Counted from the first letter of the stretch, positions 46,804-57,489 are shown. The stretch is 64,000 nt of DNA from Orychophragmus violaceus (GCA_030180135.1 CM058232.1:90880630-90944629), one strand, 5' to 3'. Notes: generated by a model from the letters alone, not told the origin. Numbers and translations are program-made.

Positions 46804-47268
46804 GTGAAGATTGAAGTGCCTTTGATTGAGTCTATGCAGACTACTCCTGTGATGAAGAGATGTCTTAAGGACTTACTTGCTGGTAAATGGTCTGATGAGG
46901 AGAGTGTAATGATGATCACAGAGGTATGTGGTGCAGTGATTCAGGGCAGAATTCCTGAGAAGTTGAAAGATCCAGGAAGCTTTATATTGGATTGTGGTAT
47001 CTACAAGGACAGATTTGAGAGATCTCTATGTGATCTTGGTTCTAGTGTGAACCTTATGCCTTTCTTTGTTGCTAAGAGGCTTGGGATGACTGACTTTATG
47101 CCTACCAGGATCTCGTTGGTCCTAGCTGACAGAACAATCAGGATTCCTGAAGGAGTACTGGAATATGTGCCAATAAAAATTGGTGATTGTTTGATTCCTA
47201 CTGACTTTGTGGTTCTGCAGTATGGAGAGGAACCAAGGGATCCACTGATTTTGGGTAACCATTCTTAG
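46804..47268 (+). pseudogene. Athila protease (family B)
   Basis: A 154-residue open stretch with DPGSFILDCGIYKDRFERSLCDLGSSVNLMP, then LVLADRTIRIPEGVLEYVPIKIGD and PLILG. DLGS is the presumed catalytic triad in Athila proteases. A one-base loss near 47255 shifts the frame just after LILG. The RT ORF starts again at 47283. It corresponds to residues 690-800 of the family A Gag-protease. Confidence 0.82.
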
Positions 47269-47282
47269 CCACTGCTGGTGCT

Positions 47283-49346
47283 ATGATTGACTACAGAAAG
47301 GGGACTATAATTCTGAATGTGGGTGATCTGAAGATGAGTTTCGATATGGACAAGCTGGTTAAGAGACCAACCATCGACGGACAGACATTTTATGTGGATA
47401 CTCTCGGTGATTTGGCTGCGGATTACTTTCACAAGACACATGTAGAGGATTCACTGGAGAGAGCTTTACTGAGCTCTATAATGGAGCTGGAGCATCTGCA
47501 AGACGAGCCCGCAATCTGCTATGCGACGCTAATGGATTATGCTGAGCAAGTGATGCAGTTGGATGTGTCTGACGCGACGTTGCATCGATCAACACAGCAA
47601 ATGCATCGATCGTTGCAGGTCGACAGAGATTGGGCAGAGAAAAAAGCCCCAAAAATTGAACTGAAACAACTTCCATCCGGGCTAAGGTACGCATTTCTTG
47701 GACCTAATTCGACATATCCAGTGATTGTTAATGCCAGTTCGAACAATGCAGAGCTCACTTTACTGCTAAGCAAGCTGCGCAAGCATCGCAAAGCTCTTGG
47801 CTATTCTCTTGATGACATTTCAGGTATCTTTCTGGAGCTGTGCATGCATCGGATACATCTTGAGGACGAGTCTAAGACATCTGTTGAGTATCAAAGGAGG
47901 CTGAATCCTAACCTTAAGGATGTGGTAAAGAAGGAGATCATGAAGCTCCTAGATGCTGGGATCATCTATCCGATTTCAGACAGCGATTGGGTTAGTCCAG
48001 TCCATGTAGTGCCTAAGAAAGGTGGAGTTACAGTAGTGAAGAATGAGAAGAACGAGCTGATTCCTACAAGGACTGTGACTGGACACATGATGTGCATAGA
48101 TTACAGGAAGCTCAATGTTGCGACAAGGAATGATCATTTCCCTTTACCTTTCATTGATCAGATGCTGGAGAGGTTAGCAAATCACCCTTACTATTGCTTC
48201 CTCGATGGATATTCAGGTTTCTTCCAGATTCCCATCCATCCAGAGAAACAGGGAAAGACTACTTTTACTTGTCCATATGGCACATTTGCATACCGCAGGG
48301 TGCCTTTCGAACTTTGTAATGCACCAGCCACCTTCCAGAGATGCATGATGTCCATATTTACTGATATGATTGAGAACTTTATGGAGGTATTTATGGATGA
48401 CTTTTCAGTCTACGGGTCATCTTATAATGAGTGCATGGATAATCTGTGCAAAGTGCTAACTAGATGTGAGGAGAAGCACTTGGTTCTTAATTGGGAGAAG
48501 TGTCATTTCATGGTCAGAGATGGCATTGTTCTTGGACATAGAGTGTCTGAAGCAGGGATCGAAGTAGACCGCGCTAAGATTGAGGTTATGTCCAGCCTTC
48601 TGGCGCCTGATTCTGTGAAGTCTTTGAGGAGATTTTTTGGACATGCTGGTTTCTATAGACGGTTCATCAAAGATTTCAGTACGATTGCTAGACCACTAAC
48701 TGCTTTGCTGTGTAAGGATACTAAGTTTGAGTTCACTGCAGATTGTCAGACTGCATTTGAACAGATCAAGCAAGCATTAGTGAGTGCTCCTATAGTTCAG
48801 CCACCAGATTGGGATTTACCTTTTGAGGTTATGTGCGATGCGAGCGACTATGCTGTAGGAGCTGTTCTGGGACAGAAGAATGACAGAAAGCTTCATGCTA
48901 TTTACTATGCCAGCAGGACACTAGATGATGCGCAAAGAAACTATGCCACTACAGAGAAAGAGTTGTTGGCTGTTGTCTTTGCATTTGAGAAGTTTCGCCC
49001 CTATCTTGTTGGTTCTAAAGTGATTGTACACACTGAACATTCAGCCCTGAAGTATCTGATGCAGAAGAAGGATGCTAAGCCGAGATTGTTGAGATGGATT
49101 ATGTTGCTTCAGGAGTTTGACATTGAAGTGAGGGACAAGAAGGGCGTTAAAAATGGAGTTGCTGATCATCTATCAAGGATTTTTGTTGAAGAAGACGTCC
49201 CCATTAATGATTTCTTGCCTGAGGCGAACGTCAATATGATCGGGACAGTATTTCAGATGGATTTGGATAGGAATTTGCAGAACTGTCGGATTAATCACAT
49301 TGTGTCGATCGATGCCACATCTGTGACGATCGATGCATTTGTCTAG
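47283..49346 (+). pseudogene. Athila reverse transcriptase-RNase H (family B)
   Basis: A 687-residue open stretch. The RT core runs from CIDYRKLN (about 48088) through FLDGYSGFFQI and FMDDFSVYGS (about 48395), so the three RT aspartates are present. RNase H follows with CDASDYAVGAVLGQ (about 48835), TEKELLAVVFAFEKFRPYL and VHTEHSALKYL. The last block has Glu where the family usually has Asp (TDH). A dyad pair is read through at 47582-47616. The ORF ends in TAG at 49344 in the RNase H-integrase linker. The domain looks nearly intact but is separated from protease and integrase. Confidence 0.88.
47582..47616. repeat. Dyad pair inside the pol ORF of family B
   Basis: GCATCGATCAACAC at 47582 and GCATCGATCGTTGC at 47603, 21 bp apart, translated as LHRSTQQMHRSLQ. 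The frame differs from the pair inside gag-protease of family A. Confidence 0.85.
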
Positions 49347-49385
49347 AACGCAACGATCGATGCTGCCCTGTGCGACGATCGTTGC
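49302..49385. repeat. Dyad cluster (two pairs) in the RNase H-integrase linker
   Basis: 14-mers start at 49302, 49323, 49350 and 49372, with pair spacings 21 and 22 bp. Confidence 0.85.
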
Positions 49386-49387
49386 AG

Positions 49388-50640
49388 TGCGCATACGAGC
49401 CCAAGACCTTTCAAGGCTCAAATTGAACACTACGACTTCGAAGTTGATGCTGTCGCGACGACCAGTCGACCCTGGTATGCGGATATAGATAATTACCTGG
49501 CTGCAGAGATTGAACCAGATGAGTTAAAGGGGTATGAAAAGAAGAAGGTCTTCAGAGAGCTCAGACGATACTATTGGGATGAGCCTTATCTCTACAAGCA
49601 CTGTTCGGATGGTCTTTACAGGAGATGCATTGCTGAATCAGAGGTTCCAGATATCTTATTCCACTGTCATGGATCAGATTTTGCTGGACATTTTGCTACT
49701 TTCAAGACTGTGTCTAAGGTTCTGCAAGCAGGTTTCTGGTGGCCTACGATGTTTGCAGACGCTCATTCTTTTGTCTCTCAGTGTGATGCTTGTCAGAGGA
49801 GAGTGAAAATCAGTAAGAAGCATGAGATGCCTCAGAATTTCATTCTTGAGGTTGATGTTTTCGATTGCTGGGGCATAGATTTCATGGGTCCTTTTCCCTC
49901 ATCCTATGGGAATAATTTTATCTTGGTTGTTGTGGATTATGTGTCTAAGTGGGTGGAAGCAAAAGCTAGTCCAACAAATGATTCTTCGGTGGTTATTAAG
50001 CTGTTTAAGACCATCATATTCCCTAGATTTGGAGTCCCTCGGATAGTAATTAGTGATGGAGGATCTCATTTCATTAAAAAGGTCTTCGAGAAGCTGCTAC
50101 AGACGCATGGATTTCATCACCGAGTTGCTACTCCTTATCACCCTCAGACTAGTGGACAAGTCGAGGTCTCTAACAGATAGATCAAGGAGATCTTAGAGAA
50201 GACAGTTGGGAAGACAAGGAAGGATTGGGCAACAAAGCTGGATGATGCACTATGGGCTTTCCGGACTGCATTCAAGACACCACTTGGGACTACTCTATTC
50301 CATCTGCTGTATGGAAAAGCATGTCATCTGCCAGTAGAGCTTGAGCACAAAGCAGCATGGGCTGTGAAGCAGATGAACTTCGATCTTAAGTCAGATGCAG
50401 AAAGGAGATTGGTGCAGCTTAATGAGTTGGATGAGATTAGGCATTTTGCTTATGAGAACTCAAAGCTGTACAAGGAGAGGACTAAAGCTTACATGACAAG
50501 AATATTATCTCTAGACAATTTGAGCCTAATGATCAGGTACTTTTGTATAACTCTCGTTTGCAATTTGAGCCTAATGGTCAAGCTAATGACCTTAAACAAG
50601 CGCTGAGTGGGAGGAAACCCACTGTTAGGTTCGTTTTTGT
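49388..50640 (+). pseudogene. Athila integrase (family B)
   Basis: A zinc-binding part with CHGSDFAGHFATFKTVSKVL and CDACQRR (49665-49800), then the catalytic core with GIDFMGPFP, VISDGGSHF and PYHPQTSGQVEVSNR, giving the D, D, E residues. TAG at 50178-50180 follows NR, where related elements have NRQIKEIL. The frame then continues through DWATKLDDALWAFRTAFKTPLG to about 50560. The integrase would insert element DNA in the nucleus; this copy is truncated by the amber codon. Confidence 0.85.
50605..50624 (+). other. Conserved post-pol hairpin motif (family B copy)
   Basis: GAGTGGGAGGAAACCCACTG, one loop base different from family A (5981). The stem AGTGGG/CCCACT is unchanged. Confidence 0.75.
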
Positions 50641-51891
50641 TTTCATTTTCGTTTTGATTTTGGGGCTATGATTTTTCTGTTTTGGTGTGTTCAAAGGCAA
50701 GAAAAAGGCAGAATCACACTGCATCGATCGACACACATATTGCATCGGTCGACACAGTTGCTATTTACGGTTTGCCGATTCAATTGCGGTTCAGACACTG
50801 GTTATCTACTTAACCATGGAGAAAATAGCCTTGCATCGATCGACACCCTGGTGGCATCGATCGACGCAGGCCGACGACAGGTAAGTGTTCTGACCCTTTT
50901 CGGTTTGTTTCATTCCGATTTCTTTTCTCACCGATCATAGGCTTGACAGTGTGTTTCAAGTATGGGGGAGGTAGCTACTGACGCACGCTTTTGTTTTTCT
51001 TAGAGTCAGTCCAAAAAATTGTTTTATCGAGCCAAAACAGTTTAAATAGGAAACAGTGAATTTTTGAGAAGTTAACAACACTTGCAGGAACTTAAGTAAC
51101 CATTGGGATGAGCTTGCAGGATCAATCTATGACTATTAGAAAATCAAATGCGGATCAGCCTACTGAGGACACCCATATCAATTCAGGTATTCAGAGGATC
51201 CTTTACTGACTTCACCTCTAATTTTGACCTAATTTTCTCGCCTAAGGGCTTGTATACCTTGAGTCGGATTCCTCTGTTAGTTATGACACAGCTTGTAAAC
51301 TTGTCCAAGTAAGGTTCCCTTCTCCCCTTCCCTAAAGTAAAGTAAAAAAAAAGTAATAAACTGAGGATGAGCTAGTAGCTCCGAAGTGGTCACGGGAGTG
51401 GTAAAGACCCATATTACCTCCTGTGCATCCATGGAATGTGTCCAAAGTACACCCCATAACGGGAAGAGCACTGATAAAAATAATAAAATGATACCCAATG
51501 GGGAAAAATTAGTTGCTAAGGAAGGGAAAAGAGAAGAAGGGGACCAGAAAAAGATAGTATGGTGGTCTAGAGCTAATAGAGTAAGAATCCATGTGCCCTT
51601 TGATCGATAATCCTTAGGTGAGACCGCAATTTATAGTTTATAGAAGTCAGTAGGGTGAATTTGAATGCTTTGGATTGATCGTGGAGTTTACTCAGGACAG
51701 TTGCTAAGTTTGGGGGAAGTATATGTTGGTCTTGATGTCTTGCAGGTGAAATCTTTCAGTGGCTTACTAAGGGGAATCTCAGTGTTGTTGATTCTAAGAT
51801 GGAAAGAGTTTCTAAAAGTTTTCAAACCTCTTCACCATGTTCTAGTTCTCTGTTTTGCTTGAGGGAAAGCAAAGGCTAAGTGTGGGAGAGT
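50641..51891 (+). other. 3' non-coding region of family B with three polypurine tracts
   Basis: Homologous to 15486-16903, but family B has no ORF-1-like gene at this place. Polypurine copies lie at 50958, 51706 and 51878. Dyads lie at 50721-50867. Confidence 0.8.
50721..50867. repeat. Dyad cluster (two pairs) in family B 3' region
   Basis: 14-mers start at 50721, 50742, 50833 and 50854, both pairs spaced 21 bp. Confidence 0.87.
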
Positions 51892-53080
51892 TGATATACC
51901 ATGGATTTTAGGGTTTTTAACCATGGTATATGTCTTATTTATCGAGTCTTTTATTATGTTTTGGAGTCTTTTAGGTATGTTTAAAGGTCTAGGTACGTTT
52001 GGAGCGGATTTGGAGATTATGGCGCATTCTGGAGCATTTTGGAGCATTTACCCGAGAGGAAGAGTTCAATGCCCAAAACAGAGATTTGCATCGATCGACA
52101 CACATGCGAATCAGACTTATTCTCGGCGGTTTAATGAAGAGTTTTGAAATTGCACTTTGGCCCAGAAGTTTCTCATAATTAAAAAGAAGCCCCAGCCGTG
52201 ATTAGATCATTATATTAGGGTTTTTAAGCCATTGTTTAGGCGACGTTTTTACTAACGCTTTCATACTTTGAGCATAAGATTTTAGAGCTTTTGGGGCTGA
52301 TCTGAACCTGTACTGCTTCCTGCTTTTGGAGAAGATTTCGAACCCCTTTTATTCTTATTCTCTATTTATGCAATCTATTTATTCATTGATTTGTGTTTCA
52401 TTGATCATGTCTGAGTAGATTCATAGTTAGGTTTAGGGATTCTCGTTAGGGATTTCATGACTTGTTAGATTGATTTATTCACTTAAGGATTCATATCTTA
52501 TTTGTTCTTCAACCTGAATTGTGCTTAAAACTAGTTTCTAACTTGATCACTTAGAATCTAGACTTTAGGTTATTAAATTGACACGAAAGTGTGGTTTAGA
52601 ATCTGAACTATTTAGGTTGAGCAATTTTATTATCCGCAAAGAAATTTGGTTTAATTGAATTGTGAACAAATCAAACTTGCACTTAAGGCTAGTTTAATCT
52701 GTTAGGAATTACAAAGAAATTTGGGTTTCTACTAATTAGACTTAGAGAATTCTCGCAACGAAAGTTGGTTAGTTCTATATCTGTGTTTGAGTTCTAGAAC
52801 TGAACTTAATTTGATCATGACTGATAGTTTAATCTGCTTGTCTGATTTCCTGAGAACTCCTTAGACTTGACACTTTTAGTATCTGCTTACAAACCACTCT
52901 TGCTACTGATTTATTTTTCTGCATAGTTATTTAGTTTTTGATTAATCTCTCCTAGTTTAACTTGACATTCTGCAATCTATCGTAAGGTCTAGGTCTCTGT
53001 AGATTTCGATACCCTATATACTACTGTCACGTCTGTGCACTTGCAGTGTAGATCTAGGGATTAAAACTCTGATCGTATCA
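51892..53080 (+). repeat. 3' LTR of family B
   Basis: 1189 bp, TGATATACCATGG to GATCGTATCA, with one dyad at 52088. Confidence 0.92.
52088..52101. repeat. Single dyad in family B 3' LTR
   Basis: GCATCGATCGACAC. Confidence 0.82.
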
Positions 53081-53085
53081 GTGCC
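53081..53085. other. Target-site duplication GTGCC (right) of family B element
   Basis: Matches 43633-43637. LINE sequence resumes. Confidence 0.9.
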
Positions 53086-53197
53086 TGGGAGGGTCAAGGT
53101 GGAGCCATGGATCTTTAACTATGTTGATCCTACTGCCATTACCAAATTTCTTCTTCGCTCCAAGTTTTATCAATTGAATAGCTCCATGTATGATTCT

Positions 53198-54840
53198 TCA
53201 TGCATATGAAGGGCTTGCTCCTAACTTGGCTTCTAGTGGCTTCCCATTTGGGAAGTATTTGCCTTTGAAGACCTTAGCCACCAGAGAGTCAGGTAATGTC
53301 ATGAATCTCCAAAGCTGCTTTGCTAACATTGACATATTGAATTCTTCAAGGTCCCTAAACCCAAAACCACCTTCTCTTTTGGAAACAGCCAATTTTTGCA
53401 ATGATTTCTAGTGAACTCCTCTCCTTGTATCTTGATTCTTCCACTAGAATTTAGACAAATTACTCATTATAGAGTCACAACGTCTTGGGAATTTTGAAAC
53501 ACGACATGGTATGAGTCGGAGAGCCATTATGACTGATTTAAGCAGAGCTTCCTTGCCACCATTAGTGAGATACCTGTTATTCCATGTATTCACCTTTGTA
53601 TTGATCATCTCCTCCAGATATTTCAGGGTTGAAACCTTTGATCCAGTGATCATTTCAGGTAAACCTAAGTATAAGCTTTTTCCCCCTCGTTTTTTATACC
53701 AGTGATCTCCATGTTCAACCTCCTCACATCTTCCTTTACTTTCCTCCTAAAGATAAGACTAGACTTTTGGATGCTAACCTTTTTTTCCAGAGACTTTCTC
53801 ATAATCGCCAAGTAATGAGATTGATTCTTCAACTTCTTGAATGGTGGCTTTTAGGAAGAACAAGTTGTCGTCTGCAAACAGAAGATGAGAGATTGGTGGT
53901 GATTGTTCTGCTACCTTGATTCCTGTAATTTTCCCTTGCATCTCATAATTCCAAAAATCTCTTGAAAGAATATCAGCACTGTGTATAAAGATAATGGGCG
54001 AAATTGGATCTCCTTGACAAATTCCCCTTGAAGGGGTGATAGCTCCTGAAGGTTGACCGTTAATGAGGACTCGGTAGATGACTGTGGAGATGCTGGTCAT
54101 TATCCTCTTAGTCCACTGGTCTGAGAAACCCATCACGCTCATCTTCTTCTTTATAAATGGCCACGCTAGCCTATAAAATTTTTTTGTCATGTCAGTCTTC
54201 ATCCCCATATAATCTGCAGCAACTATGTCTCTCGTCTTTAAGGCATGGATGGTTTTATGAGTAATCAAAATGTTGTACTAAATGAGCCTCCCTTGGGCAA
54301 AACCATCCTGGTGCTCAAAAATGATTTGAGGGAGAATGCTCTTAAGCCGTGTTGATAGGACCTTAGATATGAACTTGTACGAGAAGTTATTGAGTTTCAC
54401 TGAGTCTCTCGTCTAGCACACCATCTTCCATAAACCTCCTCACTGTATTGAATATATCTTTCTTCACCAAATCTCAGTGAGCCTGATAGAAAGCTCCATA
54501 GAAGCCATCAGGACCAAGTCCTTTGTCAACTCCCAAATTAAAAACTGTTTGTTTAACTTCTTCGTTTACATCCCTCATGAGCCAGAAATTTTGGCCTTTA
54601 GTTATTTGCTTGAAAGTACCCTAGAAGATATTACAATTCTAGAGTTCATCTTGGCTTCTGATTTCAGATTGGAAAAGACTTGAGAAATAGTTGATCACAT
54701 TGTTGTATGCATTAGTCCCTTCTTCATCCTACAGGTGACGAATTTTGTTAAAAGCTCTTCGGTGTTTGGTAACCGAATGAAAATATTTGGTATTTCGATC
54801 ACCAAATTGACCCCAGTTAATCATACTCGTTTGTCTCAAT
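53198..54840 (-). pseudogene. LINE reverse transcriptase
   Basis: From 54268 downward: HALKTRDIVAADYMGMKTDM, VLINGQPSGAITPSRGICQGDPISP and HLLFADDNLFF, the core motifs of L1-type RT with FADD as catalytic pair. Near 53400 it continues GGFGFRDLEEFNMSMLAKQLWR, the usual post-RT block. Frameshifts and stops occur near 54290, 53770 and 53445. The RT would prime on nicked chromosomal DNA; this copy is dead. Confidence 0.85.
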
Positions 54841-55876
54841 AATCAGGTTCCTCCCTGTAGGCTTCCCGTAGTTCATTTCTCAGACTATTATGGGCATCTC
54901 TATCGACAATGTCTTGATGCGATACATGATCTATATTCTTTTTCAGTTGCTGGATTCGGATTTCAGATTTAGGCTTCATGCGTTTCTTCCACTGAGCTAT
55001 TTCATCTCTACAACTTTGCATCTTGTCGACCAGGGTATTCTCATGGATATCTTCATGAGATGCATTCCATCCTTCAATCACGGCCTTTTAAAATTCAGGC
55101 TTAAGTGCCAGAGTTTGTCATATGTGAAAATATCTTTCCGTTTTGGAACACCACCTTCAAAGCATGAGACCATAGGACTGTGATCGGATCCATTACGTAG
55201 AAGGTAGTGAGTTACTGCACCCGGATAAGAGATGAACCAGTCGGAGTTGGCCACCACTCTATCCAGATTGCAATGCACAATACCATCTCCTCTGTTACCA
55301 AACCAAGCGAGGTCGTTTCCTTGTGTGGCAGATCAATCAATCCTAACGAATGGAAGAAAGGTCCTGAAAAGCATAAATGTAGATCCAGATCTTAGAGATC
55401 CATCCATTTTCTCCTCATTACTTAGGATTTCATTAAAATCTCCCAAGAGAATCCGAGCCGCTTCTTCCAACTCCAACTCTTGACAGTTGCTCCCAAACCT
55501 TACTTCTTACGCTTTGGACAAGGTCGCCATATACTCCTCTTAGATAAAAATATTTTCCTTGCCATTGAACTTCTGAATCTATGAATCTTGGACACTTGGA
55601 GAGGATTTTAATTTGTAATTCTTTGTTCCACAACAATGTCAAACCTCCTTCGGTGCCTTCTGGCTCAGTTGTGCAAATACCGAAAAAACCCAAGTGGTTA
55701 CATAGCCTTTCCATATAATCTCTTTTGTTTTTGGTCTCGTTGAGAAATATTACCTCTGGGACAAATTGACCAAGTATGTCCTTAAGGTGTGTAATTGTAA
55801 CGGTATCCACTATCCCTTAACAGTTCCACACTAGTATCCTTCTATGGAAACGATGGTTTAAGGTTGACCAACCCTA
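54836..55876 (-). pseudogene. LINE endonuclease domain
   Basis: It starts at the TSD with RRILVWNC, then (55810) DTVTITHLKDILGQFVPEVIFLNETKN and LYLRGVYG-like blocks, and continues to WFISYPGAVTHYLLRNGSDHSPMV (about 55200), the end of the APE-like endonuclease. These are conserved EN motifs of plant L1 elements (PF03372 or PF14529-type). The link to RT (KKRMKPKSEIRIQQLKKNI) follows. Stops include TAA near 55815. Confidence 0.8.
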
Positions 55877-55890
55877 AGATAACTTTGTTT
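55877..55890. other. Target-site duplication of the LINE (14 bp, right)
   Basis: AGATAACTTTGTTT, matching 41093-41106. Confidence 0.85.
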
Positions 55891-55984
55891 AAACAAATTC
55901 AACATTTGAATAATTCTAAAATATATTTTGTTGTAAAATTCTATATTGATAATAAAATATCATAGATTTTTAAAAGTTATTTGT

Positions 55985-56220
<236 letters not shown>

Positions 56221-57096
56221 TCGCTGTCTGGACTTCCTCAAATCCAATTGGCATCACTAAATTCTTCTAAAACAGAAGGAAATTTTGTGAAATGTAGACC
56301 ATAACTTATTTTATTCTTTAAATATTGTGAGAGTCGAAACTCACACGGTCAAAACTTGTAGAGCAAAATTTTTAGGGAACAGAAACTTTCAAGGATAACC
56401 ACGAAACTAGCAAACCCGCAGGACGTTTTATTGATTAGAAGTCGAAATGGTACAAAGGTCGTAAAAGAATGTAAGGGAATCGGAAAAGAAATGCAAAAGA
56501 ACTCAAAAATCGGCTAAGAGAAACTGCTAAGTTCTTAAGTCTAAGTCTAGTGTTTTTCGCTCTGCCTTTCTCGTCTGGCCTCCCCTCCTTTTATAGCTTC
56601 GGTTCGTCGGCTTTTGCGAATATTTCCATAGGATTTGCGGAAATCTTCCTGTTCTTATCCTTTTCCTTTTCTCGATAAAATGTACATTTCTATCTCGGAT
56701 TTTCCTTTTTCCAATCTCTTTTTTTACTTCTTCGTCTTTCCGCGGCTCGACTCTTTTGCCAGATGGGCCTAGATTTGGACGTTCCGAGTCCGTTTACGTA
56801 TCAACTCACTTATTTGGTTTAGAGTTTATTGTATGCTTGGGCCTAAGTTCCCATTTATCTCAGTCTCGATCCATCGGCCCAAATCGCCGGCTCAGGAAAG
56901 TATGGGCTGATATTTCTGAAGATGGGTTGCGACAAGTTATGCGTATCGGCAAATGTTTGGTTATCCGTTCGGAAAGTTCAGTTCGGAAAACCGGAAACGG
57001 TTTAGGTCGGAAATCCGAGATGGTTTGGCTCAAAGGTTCAACTCAGGATTCCGGAAGGGCAACTCATGATCAAGATCGAGAGGCGATGGGTTTAGA

Positions 57097-57326
57097 TCCG
57101 AGCTGGTTCATCTCGGTTTTCCGAGATGGTTTAGCTCGTAATTCCGAGCTGGTTCAGCTCGGTTTTCTGAGACGGTTTAGTTCGGAATTCCGACCTGGTT
57201 CAGCTCGGTTTTCCAAGCTGGTTTAGCTCGGAATTCCGAGATGGTTTAGCTCGGAATTCCGAGCTGGTTCAGCTTGGAATTCCGAGCTAGTTTAGCTCGG
57301 AATTCCTAGCTGGTTCAGCTCGTCTT
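57097..57326. repeat. 23-bp palindrome array, 10 units
   Basis: Unit TCCGAGCTGGTTCAGCTCGG plus three bases (AAT or TTT). Each unit is itself an inverted repeat, CCGAGCTG-GTT-CAGCTCGG. Ten contiguous 23-bp units were counted. Confidence 0.9.
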
Positions 57327-57489
57327 TTGCTTTGTTTGGATGTTCCATCGATCCGTAGTTCCTGTCGGAAGATATATTTTTCCGATTACAATGTCGTCTG
57401 TTTTGCCGAAAGCATTTTTCCGATAAATCATTTAGGTGACATTGTCGGCATTTCGTACGACTTTGTCATTTATACGAGACCTTGAAAGT

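Larger units (their letters stand above)
43638..53080 (+). mobile_element. Athila-type Ty3 retrotransposon, family B, rearranged
   Basis: Order: complete LTR (43638-44827); 110 bp of LINE flank (44828-44937) identical in origin to 53081-53190; an LTR lacking its first 159 bp (44938-45990); primer-binding site; a gag remnant; protease; RT-RNase H; integrase; a 3' region; and 3' LTR (51892-53080). The first LTR plus flank looks like a duplicate of the 3' LTR plus flank, because those two LTRs share variants absent from the truncated one. Gag is mostly deleted and pol is broken by stops and a frameshift. Confidence 0.9.
41107..55876 (-). mobile_element. 5'-truncated L1-type LINE, split by two LTR insertions
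   Basis: A minus-strand LINE whose poly(A) tail appears as a T-run at 41107-41120 on the plus strand. Reading from 55876 downward: endonuclease, reverse transcriptase, zinc-binding zf-RVT region and RNase H-like domain. It is flanked by a 14-bp TSD (41093 and 55877), typical of target-primed integration. ORF1 is absent, so it is truncated near the start of ORF2. It is interrupted by a solo LTR (42074-43268) and a rearranged Athila element (43638-53080). LINE sequence itself totals about 4 kb. Confidence 0.88.

Noticed and set aside
1361..50867. Regular short repeats with similar spacers considered as a CRISPR-like array
   Set aside because: This is plant DNA. The repeats are dispersed through several elements, the spacers are about 7 bp and no cas genes exist.
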